Positions 43,350-56,918 of a stretch of DNA of 64,000 nucleotides are shown here, piece by piece (the stretch's first letter is position 1; the number at the start of each line of letters is the position of its first letter). This stretch comes from Synechococcus sp. BL107 (GTDB taxonomy: Bacteria > Cyanobacteriota > Cyanobacteriia > PCC-6307 > Cyanobiaceae), in assembly GCF_000153805.1 (NCBI RefSeq), contig NZ_DS022298.1:900609-964608 (forward strand). The letters run 5' to 3'. The translations under genes and the position numbers were made by a program. The notes beneath the pieces are model-generated. The model did not search any database and was not told the origin of the DNA. It saw only the letters and a list, made by a program, of their open reading frames with translations.

Positions 43350-45016
43350 TTGCCGCTGCTCCAGAGATCACGACCGCTCGTGGCGGACAAGTCGATTTCA
43401 TCGATGGGGACGCCATAGGCATAGGGCTCTGTCACAAGAGGTGCCTCACCCACCCAGTTCTCCACCGGAGGAGGGGAACTGGTTAGCCATTCCGGCGTTA
43501 GTGCATTCCATGGATTGTCTCCAGCGACTTTTCCATAAAAGGCACTGTGAATCACGTTCCAAAGGAAAGGCAGGGTGCTGATGGCCATGAGCAAGGCACC
43601 CACCGAGCTGATCTGATTGATCAAGGTGAACTGGGGGTCGTATTCCGCAACCCGTCTTGGCATTCCATTGAGCCCAAGCCAGTGCTGTGGTCCAAAGCAA
43701 AAGTTGAAGCCGATGAACGTGAGTGCACAGTGGAAGCGGCCCAAGTCTTCATTCAGCATGCGTCCAGTGAACTTTGGATACCAGTGATAAATCGAGGCAA
43801 AAATAACAAATACAGAGCCTCCAAAAACGATGTAATGGAAGTGGGCAACAACGAAATAAGTGTCGTGCACATGAATATCAAAGGGCACCTGCGCTAAGGC
43901 AACCCCAGTAATCCCTCCGAGCACAAAATTCACGATGAATCCGCAGGAGAAGAGAATAGCGCTGTTCAAGCTTATTTTCCCTCCCCATAATGTGGCGAGC
44001 CAATTGAAAAACTTGATTCCCGTGGGAACAGCGATGAATGCGGTGGCAATAGTAAAAAACAAGCGCATCCAAGGTGGGGTTCCACTGGTAAACATGTGGT
44101 GTGCCCAAACAATCAAACCCAGAACAACGATCGCCATGATCGAGTACACCATGGTCACATAACCAAAGAGTGGCTTTCGGGCATGAATCGGAAGGATTTC
44201 ACTTACCAACCCAAAGGCTGGAAGAACCATGATGTAAACGGCTGGGTGAGAATAGAACCAAAAAAGGTGTTGATAAACAACAACATTTCCGCCAAGTGTT
44301 GGATTGAAAAAGCCAGTATGGGCAACGATATCGAAACTTAAAAGAACCAGCGTTCCTGCAAGAACAGGGGTCGATGCGACAACCAGGATGCTGGTGCCAA
44401 GCATGGCCCAGCAGTACATCGGCAGCTGCATCAGCTTGAGTCCTGGACGACGCAACTTCAAAATTGTCGCGATGAAGTTAATGCCACCGAAAATGGAACT
44501 GCCACCAAGCAAAAGAACACTGATAATCCAAATGATTTGACCAGTTGCTGGTGTTGTAATGCTGAGAGGCGGATAAGCGGTCCATCCTGATTGGGCTGCT
44601 CCAGTGATGAAATAACTGGCCACCAGCATCAAGCCAGCGGGTGGAATCAACCAAAAAGCAACGGCATTTAGCCGTGGAAAAGCCATGTCGCGTGCACCGA
44701 CATAAAACGGGATCAAATAATTTCCAAAGGCGCCGTTCACCACAGGCACGATCCAAAGAAAAATCATCACCGTGCCATGCAAGGTGAGCACTTGGTTGTA
44801 GACGTCCCGAGCCATGAAGTCGGCCACGGGGCTGGCCAGTTCTGTGCGGATCGCTCCAGCGAGAGCACCACCGATCAGGTAAAAAACAAATCCGCAGACG
44901 AGATATTGCAGTCCGATCACCTTGTGATCAACGCTGAAACTCAAGTACCGCAACCAGCCTGTGGGCTGAAGTCTTGGGGCTGGGGCTGTGCTGTTGGGAG
45001 GAAGTGTGGCAGTCAT
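43346..45016 (-). CDS. ctaD: Cytochrome c oxidase subunit I
   Basis: 556 residues from the ATG (MTATLPPNS); the upstream open frame is not coding. The twelve-helix heme-copper core is complete: heme a ligand in LTLHGTVMIFLWIVP, CuB/heme a3 site WFYSHPAVYIMVLPAFGLVSEI with HH in VWAHHMFTSG, the K-channel region, and HDTYFVVAHFHYIVFGG with the last two heme ligands. It reduces oxygen with electrons from cytochrome c or plastocyanin. The gene lies between ctaC and ctaE, the usual cyanobacterial order. Confidence 0.97.
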   Translation of the reverse strand: MTATLPPNSTAPAPRLQPTGWLRYLSFSVDHKVIGLQYLVCGFVFYLIGGALAGAIRTELASPVADFMARDVYNQVLTLHGTVMIFLWIVPVVNGAFGNYLIPFYVGARDMAFPRLNAVAFWLIPPAGLMLVASYFITGAAQSGWTAYPPLSITTPATGQIIWIISVLLLGGSSIFGGINFIATILKLRRPGLKLMQLPMYCWAMLGTSILVVASTPVLAGTLVLLSFDIVAHTGFFNPTLGGNVVVYQHLFWFYSHPAVYIMVLPAFGLVSEILPIHARKPLFGYVTMVYSIMAIVVLGLIVWAHHMFTSGTPPWMRLFFTIATAFIAVPTGIKFFNWLATLWGGKISLNSAILFSCGFIVNFVLGGITGVALAQVPFDIHVHDTYFVVAHFHYIVFGGSVFVIFASIYHWYPKFTGRMLNEDLGRFHCALTFIGFNFCFGPQHWLGLNGMPRRVAEYDPQFTLINQISSVGALLMAISTLPFLWNVIHSAFYGKVAGDNPWNALTPEWLTSSPPPVENWVGEAPLVTEPYAYGVPIDEIDLSATSGRDLWSSGK

Positions 45017-45017
45017 C

Positions 45018-45845
45018 TCAAGTGTTGGCGACTGTTGTGTCGGTTGGAGGAGACGGTTTGGCGTTATTGCTGAACCAGGTTTGCCATTCATCGGCTTCGT
45101 CCACCACAACGGTGGAGCGCATGCCCCCGTGGTACGGACCGCAAAGTTCTGCGCAAACGATCGGGTAACGCCCCGGTCTTGTTGCGGTGAAACTCAATTG
45201 TGTTGGTTGGCCAGGAATGATGTCTTGCTTTAGGCGAAATTCAGGCACCCAGAAGGCATGAATGACATCCTTCGATTCCATCCGGAGCGTGACTGGACGA
45301 TCCGCAGGAACATGTAGTTCGCCTGCGGTGATATCTCCATCTGGATAGTGGAATAAGAAGGCAAATTGCATCGCTGTCACTTCGATCGGTAAGACATCGG
45401 GGACCATTTCTGAGCCAACCGATCCTGAGCTGATGCCTCCCCAAATCCTTTCCTCATGCATGCCTCCCATGTGGTCATGGGCTAAAGGAACCATGCCTCC
45501 CATCCGGTCGTAAATGTCGTAGCTGTAGAGCCCTACGAAGAGAACGACGATCGCAGGGACAGCCGTCCAAAAAATTTCAAGAGGAAGGTTGCCCTCAATG
45601 GCAACTCCATCACCGATTTGATCGCTTCGTCGTCGAAAACGAATCAAGCTAAAAATCAAGAGACCTGTGATGCCAACGAACAGAATGATTCCAATTGTGA
45701 ACAGAACCTTGAAAAGTTCGTCGTAAATCGGAGCGTTGATACTGGCGTCGATTGGCAGAAGATTGATCGTTTGTCCGATCCACAGTCCCCCAAGGACTAA
45801 GGCCATCCCGAGCACAAGCGTGAGAATGGCGGACGGGATCTGCAC
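45018..45845 (-). CDS. ctaC: Cytochrome c oxidase subunit II
   Basis: 275 residues. Two N-terminal transmembrane helices (ILTLVLGMALVLGGLWIG and VLFTIGIILFVGITGLLIFSLI) precede the lumenal CuA domain. The CuA ligands are in CAELCGPYHGGMRSTVVV, with the first histidine in VIHAFWVPEFRLKQDIIPG. An insert rich in H and M (MGGMVPLAHDHMGGMHEE) lies between helix two and the CuA domain. It heads the ctaCDE operon and is divergent from ctaA with about 200 bases between. Confidence 0.96.
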   Translation of the reverse strand: MQIPSAILTLVLGMALVLGGLWIGQTINLLPIDASINAPIYDELFKVLFTIGIILFVGITGLLIFSLIRFRRRSDQIGDGVAIEGNLPLEIFWTAVPAIVVLFVGLYSYDIYDRMGGMVPLAHDHMGGMHEERIWGGISSGSVGSEMVPDVLPIEVTAMQFAFLFHYPDGDITAGELHVPADRPVTLRMESKDVIHAFWVPEFRLKQDIIPGQPTQLSFTATRPGRYPIVCAELCGPYHGGMRSTVVVDEADEWQTWFSNNAKPSPPTDTTVANT

Positions 45846-46046
45846 GGATTAAATCCCTTACTTCCAACAGCGTATGGAGCAGCCAAGCCATCTCCATGAA
45901 GTGATTGTTAAGTCGTCGCTCTTGTCAGCAAAAGTGCACCATTGGCGGCTGAAAGTTGTCGTACTCGTCCATAGAAGGTGACGCCTGGGATGTCATCGCT
46001 ACGGTCCAAACAGGACCCATGCGAGCCCACCGGCGGGAGCTGGTTG

Positions 46047-46973
46047 ATGACAACTCTTTCTCTACCAATTGTTCGACGACGCTTGACTCAACTGTCGGCC
46101 CACCTGGTTGTGGCCGTTGTTGCACTCGTCGTCATCGGTGGGGCGACCCGGGTCATGGAAGCCGGTTTGGCATGCCCTGACTGGCCTCTCTGTTACGGAA
46201 CGCTTTTGCCTGGCAAGCAAATGAATGCTCAGGTTTTTCTTGAGTGGTTCCACCGGCTTGACGCTTTCATCGTGGGCATGGCTCTGCTTGTTCAGGCCAT
46301 CGTTTCCGTTGTTTGGAGACGGCTTCTTCCTCGCTGGATGCCTTGGTTGAGTCTGGCTTTAGTGGGGATGGTGGCTCTGCAGGGAGGCCTGGGTGCTCTC
46401 ACCGTGCTCCAACTGCTTCCGTCCGGAATTGTCACGGCTCATTTGGTCTTGGCACTCACCTTGGTGGCCCTCCTCAGCGGCTTAACCCAGCGGCTACAGC
46501 AATCAGTTGGCGTATCGGCTCCGCTTTGGTGGCGTGGCCTGTCGCTGCTCGCCCTGGTCGCGGTGATTGGCCAAAGCTTGCTCGGTGCCCGGATGGCCAC
46601 CACTTGGTCTGCCCAACGTTGCCTAAGCGGCGGTGGGGCCTGCCAATGGGTCTCGCTGCATCGCACAACCGCCATGCCCGTTGCGGGCGTGGTGCTCGTG
46701 TTTGTGGTTGTGGCCCTGCTGGCTGGTGGCTGGGCCCGTCGGCAGTGGCCCCTTCTGGCTTTTGTTTCCGCTCTTGTTCTCGGACAAGTCGCCCTTGGCA
46801 TCACCACATTCCGTTTGGGCTTGTCCCAGCCCTACGTCACGATTTCCCACCAACTTTTGGCGGCCCTGCTGGTGGCCGTCCTTGCGGCCCTTGCCGCTCG
46901 ATGTCCCGATCAACCCCCTGTCCATTCTCCCGTCGTTGTTGACGGAACCACCCTGGAGACCTGTCATGGCTGA
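46047..46973 (+). CDS. ctaA: Heme A synthase (COX15/CtaA)
   Basis: 308 residues from the [16 protein letters not shown]. It oxidises the heme O methyl group to give heme A for the oxidase encoded next door. About eight hydrophobic helices are visible in two four-helix halves. Key motifs are [24 protein letters not shown] with a cysteine pair, [13 protein letters not shown] (heme-binding His), [18 protein letters not shown] and [10 protein letters not shown]. It overlaps ctaB by 8 nt. Confidence 0.95.
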   Translation: MTTLSLPIVRRRLTQLSAHLVVAVVALVVIGGATRVMEAGLACPDWPLCYGTLLPGKQMNAQVFLEWFHRLDAFIVGMALLVQAIVSVVWRRLLPRWMPWLSLALVGMVALQGGLGALTVLQLLPSGIVTAHLVLALTLVALLSGLTQRLQQSVGVSAPLWWRGLSLLALVAVIGQSLLGARMATTWSAQRCLSGGGACQWVSLHRTTAMPVAGVVLVFVVVALLAGGWARRQWPLLAFVSALVLGQVALGITTFRLGLSQPYVTISHQLLAALLVAVLAALAARCPDQPPVHSPVVVDGTTLETCHG

Positions 46974-47946
46974 AGTCACCGCGACTGTTTCTCTGACCCG
47001 GGCGGATGTTGTTCCGTCCCGCAAGCGCGTCAAATTGCCGGCTTGGCTTGAGGTCGCCAAACCGCGACTCATTCCACTGCTGTTGGCGACCACCCTTGGT
47101 GGAATGGCCCTCACGGAGGGTTGGCCCCTCTCCTCTCCACGATTGATCTGCACCCTCGGTGGAGGGGCGTTGGCTTCAGCTGCGGCGGGTGTGCTCAATT
47201 GTCTTTGGGAGCAGGACTTGGACGGTCGCATGAACCGCACAAGTGGCCGCGCTCTCCCCTCCGGGAGGCTGTCCCCAACCACCGCATTTATAGGTGCCAT
47301 TGCTTGCACATTGGTGGCGGCCATGCTGTTGGTCAGTGGTGTGAATTGTCTGGCCGCGGGCCTCTCGTTATTGGGTTTGTGCAGTTACGTGCTGCTCTAC
47401 ACCGCGCTGCTCAAGCCGCGCACCACCCAGAACATCGTGGTTGGTGGTGTCGCTGGTGCGATTCCTCCTTTGGTTGGAGCTGCAGCGGCCACGGGACATA
47501 TCGGTTTGGGGGGATGGTGGTTGTTCGCGTTGGTGATGGTGTGGACTCCGGCTCACTTTTGGGCCTTGGCCCTGTTGCTTCGTGAGGATTACCGCGCCGT
47601 CGGCATCCCGATGTTGCCTGTGGTGAAAGGACCGGTTGTCACCGCACGGGCCATCAGCCGCTACGGGTGGGCAACGGTGTTGCTCAGTGGATTCGGAATT
47701 TTGGCGCTGCCAACGGGTGGCTTGTTCTATGGCTTGATGTTGCTGCCTTACAACAACCGATTGCTGCAACTCGTGCATCGCCTTGCTGCTGATCCCGACA
47801 GCCTCACAAATGCCAAAGGTCTTTTTCGCTGGTCGATTCTCTATTTATTCGGCATCTGTCTTCTTTTGATCTTGAGTCGTTCAGCTTTGGCGGCTCACCT
47901 GGATCAGCAGATGATTGCCTTGATGATGCAGATGGGTGTTGGCTGA
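46966..47946 (+). CDS. ctaB: Protoheme IX farnesyltransferase (heme O synthase)
   Basis: 326 residues from the ATG inside the end of ctaA (MAEVTATVS). A UbiA-fold enzyme that farnesylates heme B, making heme O for CtaA. The two Asp-rich motifs are [23 protein letters not shown] (N-x-x-x-D-x-x-x-D) and [18 protein letters not shown], and [14 protein letters not shown] is typical of the heme-O branch. About eight transmembrane helices. ctaA-ctaB are coupled and face away from ctaCDE. Confidence 0.96.
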   Translation: MAEVTATVSLTRADVVPSRKRVKLPAWLEVAKPRLIPLLLATTLGGMALTEGWPLSSPRLICTLGGGALASAAAGVLNCLWEQDLDGRMNRTSGRALPSGRLSPTTAFIGAIACTLVAAMLLVSGVNCLAAGLSLLGLCSYVLLYTALLKPRTTQNIVVGGVAGAIPPLVGAAAATGHIGLGGWWLFALVMVWTPAHFWALALLLREDYRAVGIPMLPVVKGPVVTARAISRYGWATVLLSGFGILALPTGGLFYGLMLLPYNNRLLQLVHRLAADPDSLTNAKGLFRWSILYLFGICLLLILSRSALAAHLDQQMIALMMQMGVG

Positions 47947-47998
47947 AATTTTTCCTAGATTTCCATTTGATTTAGGTCCATGACCCCGACGTTGCCCG

Positions 47999-49012
47999 AT
48001 GGCGATGATTGAACTGAGGCAGCTGTCTAAGACCTATGGAGCGGTCACCGCCCTCAGCAATCTTGATCTGAGCGTCCCCGAGGGTTGTCTCTACGGTCTC
48101 CTGGGCCCCAACGGAGCTGGAAAGACCACGACATTGAGGATTCTGGCAACTCTCTTGGCGCCTGATCGTGGTTCTGTTCAGGTGGATGGAGTTGATGCGT
48201 TGAAGCATCCCCGGGAGGTTCGTCGCTTGCTGGGTTACGTCGCTCAGGAAGTGGCGATCGACAAGATTCTCAGCGGTCGTGAGCTTCTTCAGCTCCAGGG
48301 AGACCTCTACCACTTGAAGCGGACTGATCGTGATCATCGAATTGACGATTTGATCGATCGTCTCGGAATGGACCCGTGGATTGACCGACGCTGCGGCACC
48401 TATTCCGGTGGGATGCGCCGCCGACTCGATTTGGCAGCTGGGCTTTTGCATCGCCCGCGTCTTCTCATTTTGGATGAACCCACCGTGGGTTTGGACATTG
48501 AAAGTCGAAGTGCGATTTGGCAGTTGCTGAACCAACTTGTGGAAGCTGGCACCAGCGTGTTGCTCAGCAGCCATTACCTCGAGGAGATCGAAGCGCTAGC
48601 CGATCGGATGGCGATCATCGATGCAGGGGCGGTGATCGCCGAGGGAACCCCAACAGATCTCAAGCAACGCTTGGGGGGAGACCGTGTGACGCTGCGCGTT
48701 CGTGAGTTCAGTGATGCCCAAGAGGCTGCCCGGGTTCGATCTGTGTTGGAACCGGTTGAAGGCGTTCGACAGGTGGTGATTAATCGAGCGCAGGGCTTCT
48801 CACTCAATTTGGTGATCGAAGGGGAGTCGGTGATTGAGCGTCTTCGTCACTCGCTGGAAGGTGCTGGTCTTCCTGTGTTTGCACTCGCACAAAGTCGACC
48901 AAGCCTCGATGACGTTTACCTTCAAGCCACCGGTCGCACCCTGATGGATGCTGAGCTGGCCATTGCTGGTCAGCGGGACATCAAGCAGGAAAAGCGTCAA
49001 TCCATGCGATGA
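47999..49012 (+). CDS. ABC-2 exporter ATPase (DrrA/CcmA-like)
   Basis: 337 residues. Walker A LGPNGAGKTTTLR (about 34-46), Q-loop YVAQEVAIDKILSGRE, signature YSGGMRRRLDLAAGLLHRP, Walker B LLILDEPTVGLD and switch LLSSHYLEEIEAL are present. An extra C-terminal domain (from about 220) is typical of the DrrA drug-resistance group. It pairs with the permease gene 9 nt downstream. The substrate is unknown; drug, lipid or polysaccharide export are all possible. Confidence 0.92.
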   Translation: MAMIELRQLSKTYGAVTALSNLDLSVPEGCLYGLLGPNGAGKTTTLRILATLLAPDRGSVQVDGVDALKHPREVRRLLGYVAQEVAIDKILSGRELLQLQGDLYHLKRTDRDHRIDDLIDRLGMDPWIDRRCGTYSGGMRRRLDLAAGLLHRPRLLILDEPTVGLDIESRSAIWQLLNQLVEAGTSVLLSSHYLEEIEALADRMAIIDAGAVIAEGTPTDLKQRLGGDRVTLRVREFSDAQEAARVRSVLEPVEGVRQVVINRAQGFSLNLVIEGESVIERLRHSLEGAGLPVFALAQSRPSLDDVYLQATGRTLMDAELAIAGQRDIKQEKRQSMR

Positions 49013-49021
49013 GCTGATTCG

Positions 49022-49876
49022 ATGACTTCCCCACTCCCCTCGATGCCTCCGTCAGCTCAGGATCCTGGTGCTCTGGCAGAGCTCACCCAAGAAACCCTGG
49101 CCTTAACGCGCCGTCTGTTTCTTCAACTTGTTCGCCGTCCATCCACTCTGGTGGCTGGTGTTTTGCAACCACTGATTTGGTTGATTTTGTTTGGAGCCTT
49201 GTTTGCGAATGCTCCAGAAGGTCTGCTCCCGGGTGGGATGAGCTATGGACGTTTTCTTGGTGCGGGAGTGATCGTGTTTACCGCCTTTAGTGGTGCACTG
49301 AATGCCGGACTCCCCGTGATGTTTGATCGGGAGTTTGGCTTTTTGAATCGACTGCTAGTGGCGCCATTACGCAGTCGAAGTTCGATTGTTTTGTCGTCGG
49401 TGATTTACATCACAGTTTTGAGTTTGGTGCAGAGTTTGGCGATCATGGTTACCGCCTCACTCCTTGGCTATGGCTGGCCTGGTGTGGCTGGTTTGCTGTT
49501 GGTCATGGTCACACTGTTGCTGCTGGTGTTCGCCGTAACAGCATTAAGTCTGGGCTTGGCGTTCTCTCTCCCAGGACATATTGAGCTCATTGCGGTGATC
49601 TTTGTCGCGAATCTTCCGTTGTTGTTTGCCAGCACGGCTTTAGCTCCTTTGTCGTTTATGCCCGCCTGGTTGGGCTGGCTAGCAGCCCTAAATCCCCTTA
49701 CCTTCGCCATAGAGCCCATCCGTGCTGCTTACAGCGGCCCCCTCGATCTTTCGGCAGTTTTACTCGAGGCTCCCTACGGGAATCTCACGGGTCAGACCTG
49801 CCTTTTGGTTTTGTTGGTTCTCACTATTGGGTTGTTTCTTTTGATTCGCCCACTCCTTAACCGCAAGCTTTCCTGA
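49022..49876 (+). CDS. ABC-2 type permease (DrrB-like)
   Basis: 284 residues with six hydrophobic helices, beginning after about 35 polar residues. The ABC-2 pattern is visible: QPLIWLILFGALFANAPEG, GRFLGAGVIVFTAFSGALNAGLPVMFDREFGFLNRLLVAPLRSRSSIVLSSVIY, then ALSLGLAFSLPGHIELIAVIFVANLPLLFASTALAPLSFMPAWLGWLAALNPLTFAIEPIRA. This last region is characteristic of DrrB. It forms an exporter with the preceding ATPase. Confidence 0.92.
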   Translation: MTSPLPSMPPSAQDPGALAELTQETLALTRRLFLQLVRRPSTLVAGVLQPLIWLILFGALFANAPEGLLPGGMSYGRFLGAGVIVFTAFSGALNAGLPVMFDREFGFLNRLLVAPLRSRSSIVLSSVIYITVLSLVQSLAIMVTASLLGYGWPGVAGLLLVMVTLLLLVFAVTALSLGLAFSLPGHIELIAVIFVANLPLLFASTALAPLSFMPAWLGWLAALNPLTFAIEPIRAAYSGPLDLSAVLLEAPYGNLTGQTCLLVLLVLTIGLFLLIRPLLNRKLS

Positions 49877-49880
49877 ATTC

Positions 49881-50459
49881 GTGCTTTCTTCCCCGTTTCA
49901 GCAGCCGTCACCCCGTCAGAACGTTCTTGCATCGCAGATTCAGGATGTACAGCGTTGCGGTGATGAGCGACAGCTGGCTCTGTTATTGGGTCAGTGGGTT
50001 CATCGCTTTGGCATCGATTCGTTGCCAGTCACTCAAGCATCTTGTGCCGAAGCCATCACTGAGTCGCTTGATCAGCAACAGTCCGATGCGGTTTTAGGCA
50101 TTGCCGCACCCTCTGAGGAATTGGTTCAAACAAGTGAATCCGACGTCTCCCTTGACCTGGTAGTCCAAGAGCTGGAGTCTCCGATGGTGGAGGGCCTCGA
50201 CACCCCTGCAGTTCCAGCAATCAATCAACTCTCAGAAGAATTCACTGAAGAATTCACTGAAGCCGAAGTGACAACGTTCCCTGAAAACTTGATTGTTCAA
50301 GAGCTGTTGTTGTCAGAAGAAGAGTCCACCACACCACCCGTGGAACCTCTCAAGGACCGGAACGTTGTGGTTCCCATGACGCCTCCACCGATCAGCACAC
50401 CTCGCTCCTTGCGTCGCTGGTTGCCCCGTGCCGATCAGAGCTTCCCGCAGGCTTCTTGA
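49881..50459 (+). CDS. Acidic hypothetical protein with low-complexity middle
   Basis: 192 residues from a GTG start 4 nt after the permease stop. The first 55 residues look folded (VLASQIQDVQRCGDERQLALLLGQWVHRFGIDSL). The rest is rich in E, S, P, V and contains a duplicated EEFT from a 12-bp direct repeat (50235-50246 and 50247-50258). The last 30 residues are basic. I do not recognise a family; it may be a linker or scaffold protein specific to picocyanobacteria. Confidence 0.7.
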   Translation: MLSSPFQQPSPRQNVLASQIQDVQRCGDERQLALLLGQWVHRFGIDSLPVTQASCAEAITESLDQQQSDAVLGIAAPSEELVQTSESDVSLDLVVQELESPMVEGLDTPAVPAINQLSEEFTEEFTEAEVTTFPENLIVQELLLSEEESTTPPVEPLKDRNVVVPMTPPPISTPRSLRRWLPRADQSFPQAS

Positions 50460-50465
50460 TTCAGC

Positions 50466-51155
50466 ATGATTCCCACCGCTGAAGTTTTAAATAAGGGGCT
50501 CATCGTTTCTGTTCAGGCTCCTTTGGGCTCTCCGATGCGGGATCCTGATGTCATCGCGTCGATGGCGGAAGCGTCCCTCCGCAATGGCGCAATTGGTGTT
50601 CGCTTGGAAAGTCCAGAACACATTGGTGCTGTGCGGCGTCGCTGCCCAGAGGCCCTCATTATTGGTTTGTGGAAATGCACGTTTCCCAATAGCAGCGTGT
50701 ACATCACACCGGGCTGGCGTGAGATTCAGGGAGTGTGGTCGGCGGGTGCTGATGTGATCGCTTTGGATGCCACTGAGCGCATTCGTCCGGAGGGGCAATT
50801 GTTGGCAGATCTGATTCAGCGAGCTCGCCAGGAGTTGAGGGCCACATTGATGGCTGATGTGGATAGCGTTCAAAATGGATTGAGAGCCGCGGAGTTGGGC
50901 TGTGATTGGATTGGAACTACGCTCTATGGCTATACCGAGACCACATCGGATCGCACGCCGCCGGGATTGGAGCTGTTGCCTGATCTCCGTCGTGGCCTTG
51001 AGTCTTCGGTTCGTTTGATTTGCGAAGGGGGGATTGCATCCCCGGGCACAGCTCGGTCAGCCCTCGATGCCGGCGCGGATAATGTTGTTGTAGGTACTGC
51101 AATTACGGGAGTTGATTTACAAGTAGCTGCATACAGTCGCAGTTTAGCTATTTAG
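50466..51155 (+). CDS. nanE: N-acylglucosamine-6-phosphate 2-epimerase (NanE)
   Basis: 229 residues with a TIM-barrel pattern. Typical NanE features are LIVSVQAPLGSPMRDPDVIASMAEASLRNGAIGVRLESPEHI, the lysine in IIGLWK, ADVIALDAT, TLMADVDSVQNGLRAAELGCDWIGTTLYGYT and LICEGGIASPGTARSALDAGADNVVVGTAIT. It interconverts N-acetylmannosamine 6-phosphate and N-acetylglucosamine 6-phosphate. No other sialate genes are near, so it may feed cell-wall or polysaccharide amino-sugars. Confidence 0.9.
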   Translation: MIPTAEVLNKGLIVSVQAPLGSPMRDPDVIASMAEASLRNGAIGVRLESPEHIGAVRRRCPEALIIGLWKCTFPNSSVYITPGWREIQGVWSAGADVIALDATERIRPEGQLLADLIQRARQELRATLMADVDSVQNGLRAAELGCDWIGTTLYGYTETTSDRTPPGLELLPDLRRGLESSVRLICEGGIASPGTARSALDAGADNVVVGTAITGVDLQVAAYSRSLAI

Positions 51156-51460
51156 CTATTGTTAGCTAAGCATTCGAGTAATTTGTGTCCGCAAAAGGTT
51201 TATTTGGGTGCGATTATTATTAGATTAATTAGCCTTTTATTATCGATTTATATAATTATTGACCGTTAAAATCTTTAAAAATTATTTTCTATATTGCGAC
51301 TCGGAATCCTCTAAGTGATGTGATTTCAGGGCGATTATAAGTTGTTTGCGCTGAATCTTGTTCATGATATTCAGCATCGGTTCCCATCGGAAGTATTGCC
51401 TGAGCTGCTAAGTGCTTCCGATGGGTTATCCATTGATGGGCTTGAAATCTCAGATCGAGA
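51156..51460. other. AT-rich intergenic stretch with an inverted repeat
   Basis: The first 170 bases are strikingly A+T rich compared with the neighbourhood (for example around 51200-51300). They hold no credible ORF and no terminator with a clear U-run. At 51383-51393 and 51415-51425 the 11-base arms CCCATCGGAAG/CTTCCGATGGG form a stem with a 21-base loop, 36 bases past the groEL stop; it may end or protect the groEL transcript. The nanE and groEL genes converge here. A small RNA cannot be excluded. Confidence 0.5.
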
Positions 51461-53158
<1,698 letters not shown>

Positions 53159-53278
53159 TCAGCCGTCCGTCACTGTCCCATAGAGCACCGGCCTTTCAGG
53201 AACTGCAGGCTGGTGGGGATAGCCGAATCCTGCCCGATTTGAACTGCCTTGTCGCGCCAGTTTCATTAGGGTTCTCTC

Positions 53279-53455
53279 ATGGCCGATTCAGGAGCACTGT
53301 TGTTTGTCCTTCTGGCGGCTTTGGCCGGCACGATGGCTCTTGTTTATGTGCCGTTGCGAATTTTTTTGACGGCAACAGCTCGGTTGCGTCGTCTCCGCTT
53401 GCTTCAGCAAATCCGTCGACTCCGCGAAGAGCTGGCTCAGCCCCTTGATTGCTGA
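53279..53455 (+). CDS. Small membrane protein, 58 residues
   Basis: The ATG opens MADSGALLFVLLAALAGTM, a single hydrophobic helix through LVYVPLRIFLTA, followed by a basic, helical stretch (ATARLRRLRLLQQIRRLREEL) that may lie on the membrane surface or bind nucleic acid. It lies between the divergent groEL gene and the converging fabG gene, in a clean frame with plausible codon use. It is not recognised as a named family. Confidence 0.6.
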   Translation: MADSGALLFVLLAALAGTMALVYVPLRIFLTATARLRRLRLLQQIRRLREELAQPLDC

Positions 53456-53459
53456 TGGG

Positions 53460-55318
<1,859 letters not shown>

Positions 55319-55330
55319 GCCGGTGCTCGT

Positions 55331-56164
55331 TTAGAAGCCGAGAGCATCCAAAACCTCCTGCTCAGTGAGTGAAGCCAAATCGGACCTCATTCCTAAACAG
55401 CGAATGTCGCCGCGCGGTGGGAAGTCGGTTGGGGTTGCTCCCAACGCCACGAGTGGGATTCCGCAGTAAACAGCTAACCGCTGCGTGATGGCACAGCTGC
55501 TAAGAACCACATCAGCGCAGGCCACGGCCGCGGCCCGTCGACGCATCGACAGGTTCAGATCCAAAGTGCTGGATCGCAGGGTCGCAAGACGTTTGGAGAT
55601 GCTCTTCGGAAGTGCTAGCCACCTGTCTGAGGGCCAATCCTGATCCTCTGAGGATGGAGCAAGAATCAGCATCGGCCCATCCCCTTTGGGCTGGCTCGAG
55701 CGGGCCTCCTCGAGCTCTTGGCTTGGCAGGGCTAAGCGAAATGCATCGGCGTCAAGGTTGCAGCCGAGGGGGGAGAGGTAGGTCGAAAGCCGTTGAGCAG
55801 CAAAGCCGTCCCCGGCTTGAACTTGCTCCGTGCATGCAAATCCTGATGTCCCGATTCGACTTGGGATATGACTCATCGACAGCATCAGGTTGACCTGCTG
55901 TCCCTCGGCGAAATTGACGCAAACTTGAAAATCAGGTTCTCGCACATTGCCAAGCAAATTGGCCCAGTCAGCGAGGCTGGGGCCAGCTTCGAAGCCGAAG
56001 GGGAATACCTTCTCGACGCAGGGAAGCAGTTGCCAGGCGGCGCTGACTCCCGGGTCACAGGCCACAAATAGGGACGCGCCGAGTTGCTGGCAGAGGCTCT
56101 CGAGGGCGGGTAAACGATCCAGTTGGTCTTGGGACGAGCCAGGGCTGAGAGCAAGAACTCGCAT
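55331..56164 (-). CDS. GT9-like (heptosyltransferase-like) protein
   Basis: 277 residues from the [18 protein letters not shown]; the longer upstream frame overlaps ispD and is not used. The two-domain GT-B pattern is seen as [62 protein letters not shown] and the C-terminal donor-site region [31 protein letters not shown]. It is shorter and more divergent than true heptosyltransferases, so activity is uncertain. It is divergent from ispD. Confidence 0.75.
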   Translation of the reverse strand: MRVLALSPGSSQDQLDRLPALESLCQQLGASLFVACDPGVSAAWQLLPCVEKVFPFGFEAGPSLADWANLLGNVREPDFQVCVNFAEGQQVNLMLSMSHIPSRIGTSGFACTEQVQAGDGFAAQRLSTYLSPLGCNLDADAFRLALPSQELEEARSSQPKGDGPMLILAPSSEDQDWPSDRWLALPKSISKRLATLRSSTLDLNLSMRRRAAAVACADVVLSSCAITQRLAVYCGIPLVALGATPTDFPPRGDIRCLGMRSDLASLTEQEVLDALGF

Positions 56165-56237
56165 CGATGCGCCGCGATCCAGGGTGCGAGCTGATTGTAT
56201 GGAGAACGTTTCCGCCTGCTCGCGGCAGGAGTCGCTT

Positions 56238-56918
56238 GTGCATCTGTTAATTGCTGCGGCGGGGAGTGGTCGCCGCATGGGTGCGGATCGAAACAAGCTG
56301 CTGTTGCCTCTTTTTGGGCGGCCTTTGATCGCTTGGACAGTTGATGCAGCGTTGACGGCCACCGAAATTACTTGGATTGGAATCGTTGGCCAGGACATCG
56401 ATCGAGCCGAGATCCTGGATGCTCTTGGCTCCGTGAAGAAACCTTTGGTTTGGATTCAGGGGGGGGCGACCCGCCAGGAATCCGTATTACGGGGTCTGGC
56501 CGGACTGCCAGAGGGGGCACGCCATGTGCTTATTCATGACGGTGCCAGGTGTTTGGTTCAACCAGACCTTTTTGATCGGTGTGCCGTGGCTGTGGAGGCT
56601 GGGTCGGCATTGATTGCTGCAACCCCAGTGACCGACACCATTAAGCGGGTGGATGAACACGGCATGATCCGTGACACGCCTGATCGTGCTGAACTTTGGG
56701 CTGCACAAACGCCACAAGGGTTTGAGGTGGAGCAGCTCCGTCAGGGCCATGCCAGAGCTCAAGCGGAGGGGTGGAGCGTGACGGACGATGCATCGCTTTT
56801 TGAGCGTTTGGGCTGGTCGGTGCAGGTTCTGGATGCTGGCCCTTCGAATATCAAGGTGACCACTCCCTTTGATCTCACGGTGGCTGAAGCAGTGCTCAGT
56901 TCAAGGACGACACCCTGA
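56238..56918 (+). CDS. ispD: 2-C-methyl-D-erythritol 4-phosphate cytidylyltransferase
   Basis: 226 residues from GTG ([31 protein letters not shown]); an upstream ATG at 56199 is also in frame. The nucleotide-binding G-S-G-R-R-M-G loop with K in NKLLLPL is typical. [20 protein letters not shown] and [39 protein letters not shown] follow, then [11 protein letters not shown]. The enzyme makes CDP-methylerythritol in the MEP isoprenoid pathway. It runs 23 nt into the opposing peptidase gene. Confidence 0.95.
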   Translation: MHLLIAAAGSGRRMGADRNKLLLPLFGRPLIAWTVDAALTATEITWIGIVGQDIDRAEILDALGSVKKPLVWIQGGATRQESVLRGLAGLPEGARHVLIHDGARCLVQPDLFDRCAVAVEAGSALIAATPVTDTIKRVDEHGMIRDTPDRAELWAAQTPQGFEVEQLRQGHARAQAEGWSVTDDASLFERLGWSVQVLDAGPSNIKVTTPFDLTVAEAVLSSRTTP

